Source: Pleurobrachia bachei
Lineage: Eukaryota > Ctenophora > Tentaculata > Cydippida > Pleurobrachiidae
Length of the DNA: 50,965 bases
NCBI GenBank assembly: GCA_000695325.1
Contig: AVPN01000045.1
Coordinates: 49,931 to 100,895 of the forward strand
Direction: 5' to 3'
The position numbers were made by a program, and so were the translations under genes. Shown here piece after piece: positions 36,701 to 47,565 of this stretch. The notes below the pieces were generated by a model. It did no database searches. It was not told the origin of the DNA and was given only the letters and a program-made list of their open reading frames with translations. Each line of letters begins with the position of its first letter. Position 1 is the stretch's first letter.

Positions 36701-39700
36701 AGAACGGTTGTAGTAGGGGACCAGCATGGGGATTTCAGAGTTTACTGGCCGGGCTTCCTCTCGAGAAACTCCCTGTATGGAAATGGGTGTGTTATTAGCG
36801 AGTTTAGAGGGAAAATATTGAATTTATGAAGGAGCAACATTTGTGTTTATGAAGGAGCAACATTTGTGTTTAATGTTTATAAAGGAGCTAACCTGTAGGA
36901 TAACGTGAGCATTGGCTCCACCAAAACCAAAGGAATTCACTCCAATTATGTCACCGGTGTTTAGTTCAAGGTGATTAGCTGTCACCGGCTGTACTGTTCC
37001 ATCAACAAGGGGTGTCAACTGGGAAATTATAGGGTGTTAGGAATTCTATTTTCTTTATTTGCTACATGCGGAAGATGTCAGGTGAAGGGTTTTGCTACCA
37101 ATATAATATTAAGTCACAGTTCTCAATTAAAGTGGTTACCTTTGGGTTAGCGCTCTGGAAGTTGATGTTAGCTGGAATCTTCTTATAATGATAACTGAGG
37201 AGTACTTTGGCAAGAGCAGCTACCCCACTACTTGGCTCACTGTGCCCCATGTTACTCTTAACACTACCCACGAAAAGGGGCTGGGGTCGTGGCGAGTTTA
37301 GGAAGAATTTCTCAACACCCTGCATCTCTTGGGTGTCACCGGCCTGGGTTCCTGTTCCGTGCATTTCTAGGTAATACACCTCCTCTAATCCAATAATCTC
37401 ACTAGATCCAACCAAAACTCCAATGGTAGTTGTGATGAGATGAAATGAGCACAAAGATCTGACCAGCTCTGGACGAATGACGAACAATCTAGAACAAAGT
37501 GTCGCAATAATGACGTCACAATTAACTACTGACCTCTTCAGGTTTCACACCCGCATCACCGTACAGATCCTTCAACAACTGACACTGAATCTCATGATTA
37601 GGATACGTGATCCCCTCTCCCTTGAACCCGTCTGTGTTGGTTCGGGTTCCTAAGACCCGAGCATAGGCCCTCCTGGAGAGGCTCTCCTTGGATAGGATAA
37701 CCGCGGCGACGGTCTCTGCTCGAACGTACCCGTTAGCTCGCTCGTCAAATACCTGGTGGGGTTGGAGGGTTATGCGCTGGAAAGGGGGGGGTGGAGGATG
37801 GGTCAGGGGAATGAGGAGGATTTAGGGCTCTGTACATGAAAGGGTGGGTAATCTAACGAATATCAGTGTTATAGTAGCCATGGATGATTGAATGAGACAA
37901 TACTGCATAAAGGGGGGGATATATTATGGGGGGGATTATCATGATTGTGTGTAACTCACTTTGCAGGACCCATCCTGGGAGAGCATTGAAAGTCGGTGGA
38001 AGTCCAGGGATGAGTTAGGTTTAAGAAGAATGTTAACACCTGCTGCAATAGCCATGTCACATTCACCCAGTTGAATTGCCTGTTGGAGGAAATAGTATTA
38101 AAACCCCATCTTCATGTTTCTAAGTCTCAGATAAAAATGAAAGCACGGACCCTTCTTATCTCACTACTAAACTATATTACCTTATTCGCAGCGTCAACAG
38201 CAAACATACTGGAGCTACAAGCTGTATCCAGGGTATAACTAGGTCCCCTGAAATCAAATGTGAAGGCTATCCTATTTGCTATCATGCACCGACAACAACC
38301 AAGCAGTCCGTATCCGGTCTGGGCATCAGCATCTGAAGTCCAGGCATCATATGCTTCCGAAGAGGATCCACCAACGTACACGCCAATCTTCTTTCCTTTT
38401 AGCTCAGATGGGTGGTAACCTGTGGGACGTGGGTGGAATTAGAGGGTGAGAGAGACTGAACAATAGTGAGATTATAATGGGATTTTGGTGAATAATTTGT
38501 AATGTTCATACACAGCGTTAGAGTGTGAACATGGCAATGAATAATGAATGTTTGCACATGATGATGTAATGTGCACATTGCACAACGAAGAGTGGGAAGA
38601 TGAGCAGGGAAATAGTTTGTCTCAAGATTCGATTTCGTAATCACTGAATCACACACACACTCCAAATTTTGTGATAAATAAACCCGGGTTTACAATATAT
38701 CAGGATCAGAAAACAGGGAATGAAATAAGTTTTCTTCTAGTCTGTACTGGGAAGGGTAGAGAAGGGTCTGGTATAAAATAGACAAAAACGCTCGTCAAAT
38801 ACCTGGTGGGGTTGGAGGGTTATGCGCTGGAAAGGGGGGGGTGGAGGATGGGTCAGGGGAATGAGGAGGATTTAGGGCTCTGTACATGAAAGGGTGGGTA
38901 ATCTAACGAATATCAGTGTTATAGTAGCCATGGATGATTAAATGAGACAATACTGCATAAAGGGGGGATATATTATGGGGGGAATTATCATGATTGTGTG
39001 TAACTCACTTTGCAGGACCCATCCTGGGAGAGCATTGAAAGTCGGTGGAAGTCCAGGGAGGAGTTAGGTTTAAGAAGAATATTAACGCCAGCTGCAATAG
39101 CCATATCGCATTCACCCAGTTGAATTGCCTGGTAAAGATGGGGGCAATAGTTTTAAAACCCCATCTTCATGTTTCTGGATTTACTAAGTCTCAGATAAAA
39201 ATGAAAGCACGGACCCTTCTTATCTCACTACTAAACTATATTACCTTATTCGCAGCGTCAACAGCAAACATACTGGAGCTACAAGCTGTATCCAGGGTAT
39301 AACTAGGTCCCCTGAAATCAAATGTGAAGGCTATCCTATTTGCTATCATGCACCGACAACAACCAAGCAGTCCGTATCCTGTCTGGGCATCAGCATCTGA
39401 AGTCCAGGCATCATATGCTTCAGAAGAGGATCCACCCACATAGACACCAATCTTCTTTCCTTTTAGCTCAGATGGGTGGTAACCTGTGGGACGTGGGTGG
39501 AATTAGAGGGTGAGAGAGACTGAACAATAGTGAGATTATAATGGGATTTTGGTGAATAATTTGTAATGTTCATACACAGCGTTAGAGTGTGAACATGGCA
39601 ATGAATAATGAATGTTTGCACATGATGATGTAATGTGCACATTGCACAACGAAGAGTGGGGAGATGAGCATGGAAATAGTTTGTCTCAAGATTCGATTTC

Positions 39701-40318
39701 GTAATCACTGAATCACACACACACTCCAAATTTTGTGATAAATAAACCCGGGTTTACAATATATCAGGATCAGAAAACAGGGAATGAAATAAGTTTTCTT
39801 CTAGTCTGTACTGGGAAGGGTAGAGAAGGGTCTGGTATAAAATAGACAAAAAGATCCCCCCTTGAAACTTACCAGAATCAAGAATTGCCTCGTAACACAC
39901 TTCCAGGAGCACTCTCAGCTGAGGGTCCATCTGGTTTGCCTGCTTAGCACTGACTCCGAAGAATGACGCATCAAAACTGGCGATATCGTGTAACAATCCG
40001 GTCCGTTCGGGCAGTCCAAATATACCGGCTGGCCATCTTCGAGGCTCAGATGTCACCATATCTCGTCCTGGGAGTGGGTTTGGAGGTTATTTAACTGGTT
40101 CATTGGAGGGAGGGGGGAATGAGTGTTTGGTAATGGAACAGGTGTTGTGGGGTCATTACAAAAGATCTGCCTCACACTCAAAACTGACAAATTAAGTTCC
40201 TACAAATTCGACAAGGATCTCCTCTCCTACCTGAGACGAGGTTGTCCCAGAATTCGTCCACATTATTTGAATTGGGAAAGCGGCCCGAAAGCCCTGATAT
40301 TACAACTTGTTCCTTCAT
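27773..40318 (-). CDS. FASN: Animal fatty acid synthase (type I, multidomain)
   Basis: Twenty-one exons join in phase to about 2,376 residues. Exon starts on the minus strand: 40318 (ATG), 40067, 39483, 39128, 37752, 37379, 37018, 36772, 36308, 35886, 35373, 34549, 34084, 33774, 31696, 31268, 30947, 30598, 30309, 28320 and 27904, with the stop at 27773. The cytosolic enzyme builds palmitate from acetyl- and malonyl-CoA with NADPH. Domains: KS (DTACSS with Cys about 162, HGTGT, NMGH), MAT ([10 protein letters not shown]; the nucleophile motif is scrambled), DH ([10 protein letters not shown]), a reduced pseudo-methyltransferase, ER ([12 protein letters not shown]), KR ([11 protein letters not shown]), ACP (DLGLDSLMG) and TE (GYSFG; GDHETC). 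Human FASN is about 2,510 residues; this one is shorter, mainly in the pseudo-MT region. Two in-frame TGA codons (36086-36088 and 33668-33670) lie in or at the edge of 50-bp complemented blocks. Exons 3-4 and 14-16 also have duplicate copies. Confidence 0.97.
31100..33466 (-). repeat. 1.18-kb tandem duplication inside FASN
   Basis: 31100-32282 repeats as 32284-33466 with essentially no change. It duplicates exon 15 (31444-31696 and 32628-32880), part of exon 16 and part of exon 14. At 32282-32284 a piece of exon 16 is fused directly to the middle of exon 14, so the inner copies cannot be spliced as normal exons. An unmerged allele or assembly error is likely. Confidence 0.9.
33669..33718 (-). 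other. 50-bp in-place complemented block in FASN exon 14
   Basis: As written, the coding strand reads ...[19 protein letters not shown] then TGA. Replacing each base in the block by its complement, without reversing, gives FESYDYTPNHVTLSPLATT and an open frame into [10 protein letters not shown]. This matches the E-x-[YF]-x-[FY]-x-P pattern expected after the DH domain. The edges are uncertain by one base. Confidence 0.85.
36074..36123 (-). other. 50-bp in-place complemented block at the FASN acyltransferase active site
   Basis: As written, the reading after TPDGI is [12 protein letters not shown] then TGA. Complementing the 50 bases in place yields IGHSVGELVCGYTDGCL, the canonical MAT nucleophile elbow, with the same length as in FASN family members. 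It then flows into the conserved TILASYFRG. The frame is in phase on both sides. Confidence 0.95.
36566..36615 (-). other. Probable 50-bp complemented block in FASN KS-MAT linker
   Basis: As written, the linker reads [17 protein letters not shown], unlike any FASN. In-place complement gives LLAAPANTVTRGFVVLN, which fits the family pattern (AxxPAxxxxxRGYxVL) before the MAT domain. The exact edges could shift by one base. Confidence 0.8.
37382..37431 (-). other. Possible 50-bp complemented block at the FASN exon 6 acceptor
   Basis: The acceptor before [10 protein letters not shown] is preceded by purine-rich GGATTAGAGG|AG, unlike every other acceptor of the gene. The in-place complement of the preceding 50 bases gives CCTAATCTCC|AG, a normal branch and pyrimidine tract. 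There is no protein evidence, so this is weaker. Confidence 0.5.
37741..39850 (-). repeat. 1.05-kb tandem duplication of FASN KS exons 3-4
   Basis: 37741-38788 and 38789-39850 are near-identical and carry two copies of exon 3 (38181-38419 and 39245-39483, 239 bp, with the KS cysteine) and exon 4 (37960-38079 and 39009-39128, 120 bp). Together 359 bp is not a multiple of three, so using both pairs would shift the frame. The right copy also carries the first few bases of exon 5. Confidence 0.92.
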
Positions 40319-41738
40319 TATGCCATCAGTTATCTACATGCAAAAATGAGTTAGTTATGAACTTTTTGCAAGGCTTCATGGCAAAATACGACGGTAAAAT
40401 ATAAGATAAGTCAAGCGGGGGAGGTCACAAAGCGGTGGGTGTGCAAAGAAAACAGAACTGAGGGCGATCTCTCTCACTGCTTTATGCTGTGGGAGGATGA
40501 GACTCCGGCGTGCACACTAACTGCTGTTCTCTCTGCAGGGGTGGCGTGTTTACCCCCCTCTCTTTGTACAGGCCGGCGTGATTTTCAGCATGTGCCGGCG
40601 TGATAGCTAATGTTGTAAGCTGAGTGACGTTCTCCCTGCTTCAAATCACGCTGCCTCTCTCTCACTCTCTCTCGGACCAGGATACTACCATAAAACCACA
40701 TACTCCCTACAGAGTAAACATGGCAGGAAAACTACACATAATTGCTAATTGCCTAATTGAGGGGCCCTTTGTATACCGAGAGTTGAGAAAGAGAGAGCGG
40801 GACTAAACTTCCGGGCCTACTTCCGTTAGAACTAAGTCATCTTGTTATTGTCAGCTACAAATGAATACAACAATTACCAATACAATCACGATCGTACACG
40901 CAACACCAGCTAATGAATTGCAACCAAACGCATCATGCGAGACCGACCAAAGGAAAGGCGGGAAGAGAGAGTTCTTGTTCGCGGCGTGACCCGCTATTCT
41001 GCACGTGCATGCGCGCGTAGGACAGCTGCGCTGACAAGGGACAGGCAATCAAAAAGAAAGGTCGTCTACTGATAGACGACAGAACTGCAAAGAACTGCAG
41101 CCGTAAACGGTGCCTTTCCGTGAGGCTATCGGTCACAGTTACATTAGGACAATAAATACGTCCAGGAACCGGTAGTAGGTCGGAACGAGTGGTATGACAT
41201 ACTATACCAACGTCTGGCGCCGCCGACCCCATCTGAGCGCACTGATCAATCAAATGGGGTATGGCGCCGCCATACAGATTGAGGACATGTTTGGGACACA
41301 TTCAGGACACATTCGGAACATTTGCAGGAACCTGCCCAAATAAGATTTTGAGTATTGATTTGTTGTATCACCAACTAAATTTTGAGGCAAAGAAATAGAC
41401 ATTTTTGACGGTGTGGTAACAAAATAAGAATAATAAAACAGCTAATAAACAAATAATAAAACTGCTTTGTATTGCTTTCTCAATTCTCAGCACTGTCAGG
41501 CCAATGCTCTGACCACAGTTCTCTCGCAAGGCCAATGCTCTACAGTCTCAAAACATCAATACATTCTGAACTCCTCTCAGCACTACAATGGGGATATCAC
41601 GCTCATATAGTCTCAACACCAACACAATAATTTGGGTAAAGATATCAAGTTCATTGTTCATTTCTATCATTATCGGAGTCTCTGATCTCTGTCACTCTGA
41701 GTGTTCGAGTTATATTCTTCTCCTGCCACATTGTATCC
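40319..41738. other. FASN 5' flank and ASH2L 3' flank
   Basis: About 1.4 kb between the FASN start and the ASH2L stop. It contains a copy of the hAT-like MITE (about 41210-41277) and a GTCAG-family hairpin (41493-41545). An in-frame TAG precedes the FASN ATG by five codons. No further exon was recognised. Confidence 0.6.
41210..41277. mobile_element. hAT-like MITE copy, no clear target duplication
   Basis: Contains the core TCTGGCGCCGCCGACCCC...GGTATGGCGCCGCCATACAG with a 4-bp longer centre than the 63-bp copies. The flanks do not show an 8-bp repeat, so it may be older or its ends may be altered. Confidence 0.75.
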
Positions 41739-44700
41739 TCATGTGTATTGTGTGCTTCTATCCTCGATGTGGTAGATTAGATCTCCCAGGGTGTGTCCCA
41801 CTATTTCCTCTGCAGCTAATTCAAAAACTGGCTTTATCTCACCAAGATCCTTGTCCTGAATGGGGTGATTTTTGTAAGTTTGGAGTTTTAGAATCCTACC
41901 TAAAACGCACATACAACAAAGCTCTTTACAGTTTACACCTAGCTCAACCAAACCCAGAATGTATCTGACTAGTACTACTTACCTCAGCAGGCATATGTTG
42001 GAACTTTGGTCCAAAGTTAGCCTCAACTGTACACCCCTTGTAGAGGGAGAGGGCTGGGAAGTAAAAGCCCTGGAAGAGATCCTCATACGCTACTCCCTTG
42101 TACTCGCCGTTTTTATACAGTCGTATCTGCGGAGAGGGGGGAATAAAAGTTATGGTAATGAAATAACGACAGGATTTGAAAATTATCTGATTAATTTCTT
42201 TGTTATCTTGCTACATAACAGGAGTATGTAGAGGGAGATTAGAGATATGACTATTGTTGAACTGTCAACTGGAATAGTCACTGCACTAGCCACACAGGCG
42301 TTGAAGTTTGAAAACTATCTGACTTCACTGATTTGGTTACTTAAAACTGACCTCACTTCCCGGAAGGGGTTTCAATTCCACTCTTTCACTTTCATCCCGT
42401 TCCTCAAAATACAGGTGATTCTTGAACTTTATCAACACTTGGTCTTTGTACGACCGGGGTAGGATTGATGTTGGTTGTTTTGGTAGTTTTATCAACAAAC
42501 CCATCACGTCACCCACACCAAACCTGATATAAGAGAGATGAAAGTCAATAGATTCGCTGGGTATTAGATTGTGGGATCCTGGCAAAACACAGTCATAATT
42601 ATAAATTGGTTTCCTTATGAAAGTATACTGGTTCTAGAATACCACGTACCCTTCGGAGAAATGTTTTCCCTTGCTCTGATGAAAAGTTGTGCCCTTTCTT
42701 GATCTCCAGGAGTAACTAAATTTGTCGTAACCACAGGGGGCCTGGAGGTTAGCATACTGCATCGCCCAACCAATCCTGCACGCTGAGTTATCTGGCAGCT
42801 CCCTTATCGTAACCTAGGAAGAGAGGTGTGAGCAGTTAGTGTGCCAGTGGGGTGTGGAAAGAGAGGGGTGGTCTGTCACAGTCAGGAACTGGAGATGTTA
42901 TCTATTATAGCTGATCTAAGTAGATGAGTTTTCCCCTACCTCATAATAGTATGTGCCCTGTTTAGCGGCATGGGTAGCTCTAACCAGACTGTATCCCTTC
43001 TCCCCCGTTACCTTCACTCTCTCCTCCCCGACCTTTAACTGGGGTGCTGTAACACATTGTGGTTATATCGGGTTGGATAGGGAGAGAGAAAGTGAGATGT
43101 ATCGAGTTGGATACATTAACTTGATACTTTTTCATTTAGGATAGGATTTAAATTTTAATATTTTTGACTAGGACCAACTATAGACTTGCCTGGCTAGACT
43201 GTGTCTTGGGCGACCCGCCACCGAAATGTAAAAAGGGGGGGGGTTAGAACATAACAACTCTAGACTCTACCAAAGACTATTAAACACTAAACACCCACCT
43301 TTATCGTGTAGGGCAAGTAAGACATGGTTGGATAGTTTATATCGGTAGTGTTTAGAAGGGAGAGGTTTCCCTGCTGCCAGCTCTTGTTCCCAATTATCCC
43401 CAGCAAGGGGGTCTGCCTCGGCCAGGGTATACCGGTAGTTATCCTTGTTGTGGGGATGTTCCAGGGGGTAACCCCACTTTGATAACCTCTCCTTTCTCTC
43501 CTCCCTAGGAAACACATGGATATTGTAGGGGTGGGGGGGGGTAAATTATCATTTGTCATATTGTGGCGAGATGTAACTGTTCTCAAGGACTTGAGGAAAT
43601 GATATACAAATAGTAAAACTATGTTATTGTACACTTACAGTTTTGATCGCTTGCCGGGTGCGCCACTAGCGTCTGTCTTCCTTTTCCCCGGACCACTTCC
43701 CTTCTTACCACCCTTCGCTACTGTGGTCTCTGCCATTATCCGGACTGGGTTTATCGATGACAAATCCTGAAAATACACAATTAGAATAACGGGCTAGGTA
43801 GTTGGTTGGTTGGTTGGGTAGTTATAATGATGATATTCAATCAGCTGGTGTGATTTGAATAAAATACTCGATCCTGGGTCGTACAGGAATCCATCTATCA
43901 CTGTTACAAAAGCATCACCATGGGGGACCGGAACTGAACTGTTCAGTCTGAACACGTACCTCCTCTAGTAGAAAGTACAGGGTTTCCTCCCCATCCATCT
44001 CGGAGGTGAATACTGTCTCAGTGGTGAGAGCTCTGTAGATATGGGTGGGCCAGTTGAAACTCTGGGCCCTATTCGGCATGAGACAGTCCCAGTGATCCAC
44101 TATAAAGGGCACTATATCCTGGGGAAAGAAGGGGTTAAATGGTAAGGAAAACTAACCATACGCATCAGCTCATTTATCGTGGAATATGAGGGGGAATGAG
44201 TAATGGGTACCAACTATCACGATAGGAGAATGGGGATGAGATAAAGTTGTACCGGGGTTGTACCTTGTCTTTATCGAACGACCTCCTCCCATCCTCTCCT
44301 ATTTGAGTCAAATTAGCCAGTGCAGTGATGGTTGCTTGTAAGAACGCTGCAAAATGAAACGGTTGAATGCTTTGGTTAATAAATATTCGTTACCATGGGA
44401 CAGAAACGTATACAAATAGTAAAACTATGTTATTGTACACTTACAGTTTTGATCGCTTGCCGGGTGCGCCACTAGCGTCTGTCTTCCTTTTCCCCGGACC
44501 ACTTCCCTTCTTACCACCGAAGCGATGACACCAGAGACGGTAATAGGCCTGACCCAAATAGCTACTGTAATCCTGAAAATACACAATTAGAATAACGGGC
44601 TAGGTAGTTGGTTGGTTGGTTGGGTAGTTATAATGATGATATTCAATCAGCTGGTGTGATTTGAATAAAATACTCGATCCTGGGTCGTACAGGAATCCAT

Positions 44701-46108
44701 CTATCACTGTTACAAAAGCATCACCATGGGGGACCGGAACTGAACTGTTCAGTCTGAACACGTACCTCCTCTAGTAGAAAGTACAGGGTTTCCTCCCCAT
44801 CCATCTCGGAGGTGAATACTGTCTCAGTGGTGAGAGCTCTGTAGATATGGGTGGGCCAGTTGAAACTCTGGGCCCTATTCGGCATGAGACAGTCCCAGTG
44901 ATCCACTATAAAGGGCACTATATCCTAGGGAAAGAAGGGGTTAAATGGTAAGGAAAACTAACCATACGCATCAGCTCATTTATCGTGGAATATGAGGGGG
45001 AATGAGTAATGGGTACCAACTATCACGATAGGAGAATGGGGATGAGATAAAGTTGTACCGGGGTTGTACCTTGTCTTTATCGAACGACCTCCTCCCATCC
45101 TCTCCTATTTGAGTCAAATTAGCCAGTGCAGTGATGGTTGCTTGTAAGAACGCTGCAAAATGATTGCCAACTTACGAAACCAATTATTTATAAGCAATGG
45201 TACCCTGTCTTTGGGCGCTAACCCAGTTTTGACACTCGATAGTTACTCAGATCAGGTCGGCACCGGGTTTATCCTGTCACCTACGAGATTATTAATAAAG
45301 AGAATGAACTAAATCTTTTGGTGATATGATCATTTCCCTTGTCGTTGCATGATTTACAGACAAACGTGTAGTTCAGCTGGAACGCTATCATATCCCTGAC
45401 GGAGAATACATGTTTGTAAAATATGTTCGGCAACAAAAAGACAAAGTTCTCTCTTTGCCAGAATTACATTCTTTGTGATAGAATCACCATTGCAAGTAGC
45501 TGTCACTTGTCAGGCAAATGCTCTGACCACAATTCTCATTTGAAAGAAATGAGAATTTGAATTGTTCATACTTGACCGCGGAAGACGGTGTCAGGCGACT
45601 CAAATGAGAATATGATCAGGTCAATGCTCTGACAGACAGCTATTGCAAGTACTGTACTTACTGGCATTCAATTGAGGTACAGTCTCCATGATACCACACC
45701 TTACACTCACTACAAAACAGCTCAACTGAACCCAGTACACGGGGTTTACCACTGCAGTGGGGAGATATTGTTACTCAACAAGAAAGATATAATATATTAA
45801 ACACGGTTTAAATTTAGTTTGTCTTTACCACTGTGAGACGGGTTAGTTTGGGGAGCACTCCTCAGTTACCATGGGAACTAGAGGACACAAATCAGAGGGT
45901 GTCTTGGAGAATTACTACAACACAGCTAAATACACACCACAACACCATGTACAATTTGTACATACTACAATAATTTATTAAGTAGTATTTGATAAATAGA
46001 TTTTCTAGTGGTTATCACATCTAATTCTACTTACCATGTACAAAGACCAGGTGTACTGGGCTGTTCCTCTTCGGACGAAGGAGGCTGGGGTTGTTGTGCG
46101 TCTACCAT
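41739..46108 (-). CDS. ASH2L: ASH2L, core subunit of SET1/MLL H3K4 methyltransferase complexes
   Basis: Twelve exons, about 510 residues: 46035-46108 (ATG), 45662-45751, about 45307-45395, 44264-44346, 43960-44118, 43639-43766, 43299-43504, 42940-43046, 42650-42813, 42352-42523, 41983-42126 and 41739-41855. The protein starts with an acidic tail and an atypical PHD finger ([28 protein letters not shown]). A winged helix follows ([22 protein letters not shown]), then a basic linker, then a SPRY domain ([72 protein letters not shown]). The C-terminal DPY30-binding helix ([14 protein letters not shown]) ends the protein. In the nucleus ASH2L with RBBP5, WDR5 and DPY30 activates MLL/SET1 enzymes. 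The winged-helix exons occur twice (also 45070-45152, 44766-44924 and 44445-44572). The upstream third exon contains the complemented block. The donor of exon 3 appears damaged. Confidence 0.96.
43590..45155 (-). repeat. ~806-bp tandem duplication of ASH2L winged-helix exons
   Basis: Exons of 83, 159 and 128 bp occur at 44264-44346, 43960-44118 and 43639-43766, and again at 45070-45152, 44766-44924 and 44445-44572. Introns are nearly identical. The set sums to 370 bp and enters in phase 1 and leaves in phase 2, so both sets cannot be used together. One acceptor differs (CCAG versus CTAG). Confidence 0.93.
44519..44568. other. 50-bp block that is the unreversed complement of its tandem copy
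   Basis: Compared with 43713-43762, every one of 50 bases is the Watson-Crick complement in the same left-to-right order. The flanks on both sides are identical. The unaltered copy encodes [20 protein letters not shown], which matches ASH2L family sequence (DLSxIxP). The altered copy encodes the same number of unrelated residues with no stop. Confidence 0.98.
45267..45316 (-). other. Possible 50-bp complemented block at the ASH2L exon 3 donor
   Basis: Exon 3 has no usable donor in the right phase as written (TTTAGTTCATTCTC). The in-place complement gives AAATCAAGTAAGAG, a canonical GTAAGA donor in phase 1, as the next exon requires. It also yields a peptide ending SKS before [13 protein letters not shown]. 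Edges are uncertain by several bases. Confidence 0.5.
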
Positions 46109-46289
46109 AGTCTCTAGCATAACAGGGAGAGAGGGAAAGAAGTAATGAATTGTGTACTACAATAATTACACGCCGTATTTCCATCAGAGAATCTCCAGAC
46201 GTAAAGTATATAATTCGAGTTTGGGTTTAAAAAGGTGCAATGTAACAAATATATATAAGTGTAATTATAGGCCAGGAATGTTAAGAGTC

Positions 46290-47166
46290 TCAATCACTAT
46301 CACTATAATCACAGACAAGTGCACTCTTTTTCTCGTCCTCCCAAGATCGTTTCCTCTCCCTCGTTGGAGGCGCTTCTTGGAACCGTTTTCGAGTAGGGGG
46401 AGAACTCTTCGGTTGCTCAATAAACTGCAGATAATAATAAGGTAGGGTTAATAAGTCTTGAGTCTCTAGTTACAGTTTCTTGAGTTAAAATTCAAACAAT
46501 ACCCAAGTGTTAACTTGTCTGAACCTACGTTCTCTGTAAATTTCCGTTTGGGCCTCGGTTTCTCCTCCTGAACCGGCTGCTCCTCTCTGACATCAGGTTT
46601 AGGCGGTGAGGCATGCCTTTGTTTTCCAAGGGTAGACAGATAATCATACCCTCCAGTACCATACCCTACAGCTCCAACAGTACCATAACCTATGGCGCCT
46701 GGAGCCGCCTGCTGTGGGACTGGTGGAGTCCTATCCCTTCTGAGCCTCTTTTCACGGATCTTTGCGAGCACCTAGTAGTGGGAGAGGGGGAGATAATTAG
46801 AGATACTTACCCCTCCGCTGCTGCAGATCTCTTGAAACATCTTCTGCAATTCTCTCATTAATCGCGTGTATATTCTGATATATTGAGGGGGGATTATTGT
46901 ATCTGGCCGTACAGTTTGAACAAGATTCTCAACTAGGCCCTTGGTCTGGACCATGCCTTCAAGTGTTGGATGGCTGAAAGGGAGAGAGGAGGAGAGGTGA
47001 GAGGGGGATATTACAAACAAAACTGGGATTAATTTCTGATATAATAAATCGTGTTTATCAAGCTTATATCCAGCTATCCTTACTTGATTTGCACAAAGAG
47101 AGTTTCTTGGAGTTCCTCTCCTGTCTCTGGTTCCAGGTACCCTGATAGACGTCCACGGAGAGTCAA
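46290..47166 (-). pseudogene. Duplicate last four exons of the KHDC4-like gene
   Basis: Exons 47084-47166, 46811-46973, 46529-46771 and 46290-46424 repeat 48391-48473, 48118-48280, 47835-48077 and 47566-47700 with few changes. They sit between two copies of ASH2L exon 1, so in this arrangement they have no upstream exons of their own. Likely an unmerged allele; the frames are intact. Confidence 0.82.
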
Positions 47167-47310
47167 CTGGGGGAGTGAGGTTGGGGAGTTAGAAGAGAGA
47201 GAGAGCGAGAAAGAGAGATAGCATCAGATATGTGTATCATACCAATATTAAATAATTCATCATAAACTATTTATCTAAAAGATCACCAATAGTGTACTAA
47301 TTCTACTCAC

Positions 47311-47384
47311 CATGTACAAAGACCGGGTGTACTGGGCTGTTCCTCTTCGGAAGAAGGAGGCTGGGGTTGTTGTGCGTCTACCAT
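47311..47384 (-). pseudogene. Duplicate ASH2L first coding exon
   Basis: Encodes the same [18 protein letters not shown] start as 46035-46108, with a GTGAGT donor where the other copy has GTAAGT. It belongs to the ~1.28-kb duplication 46020-47250 / 47295-48555. It lies 181 bp after the KHDC4-like stop at 47566. Confidence 0.85.
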
Positions 47385-47565
47385 AGTCTCTAGCATAACA
47401 GGGAGAGAGGGAAAGAAGTAATGAATTGTGTACTACAATAATTACACGCCGTATTTCCATCAGAGAATCTCCAGACGTAAAGTATATAATTCGAGTTTGG
47501 GTTTAAAAAGGTGCAATGTAACAAATATATATAAGTGTAATTATAGGCCAGGAATGTTAAGAGTC

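Noticed and set aside
43639-44572. Mutually exclusive ASH2L exons encoding different linkers
   Set aside because: The divergent 50 bp are an exact complement of each other, which alternative exon evolution cannot produce.
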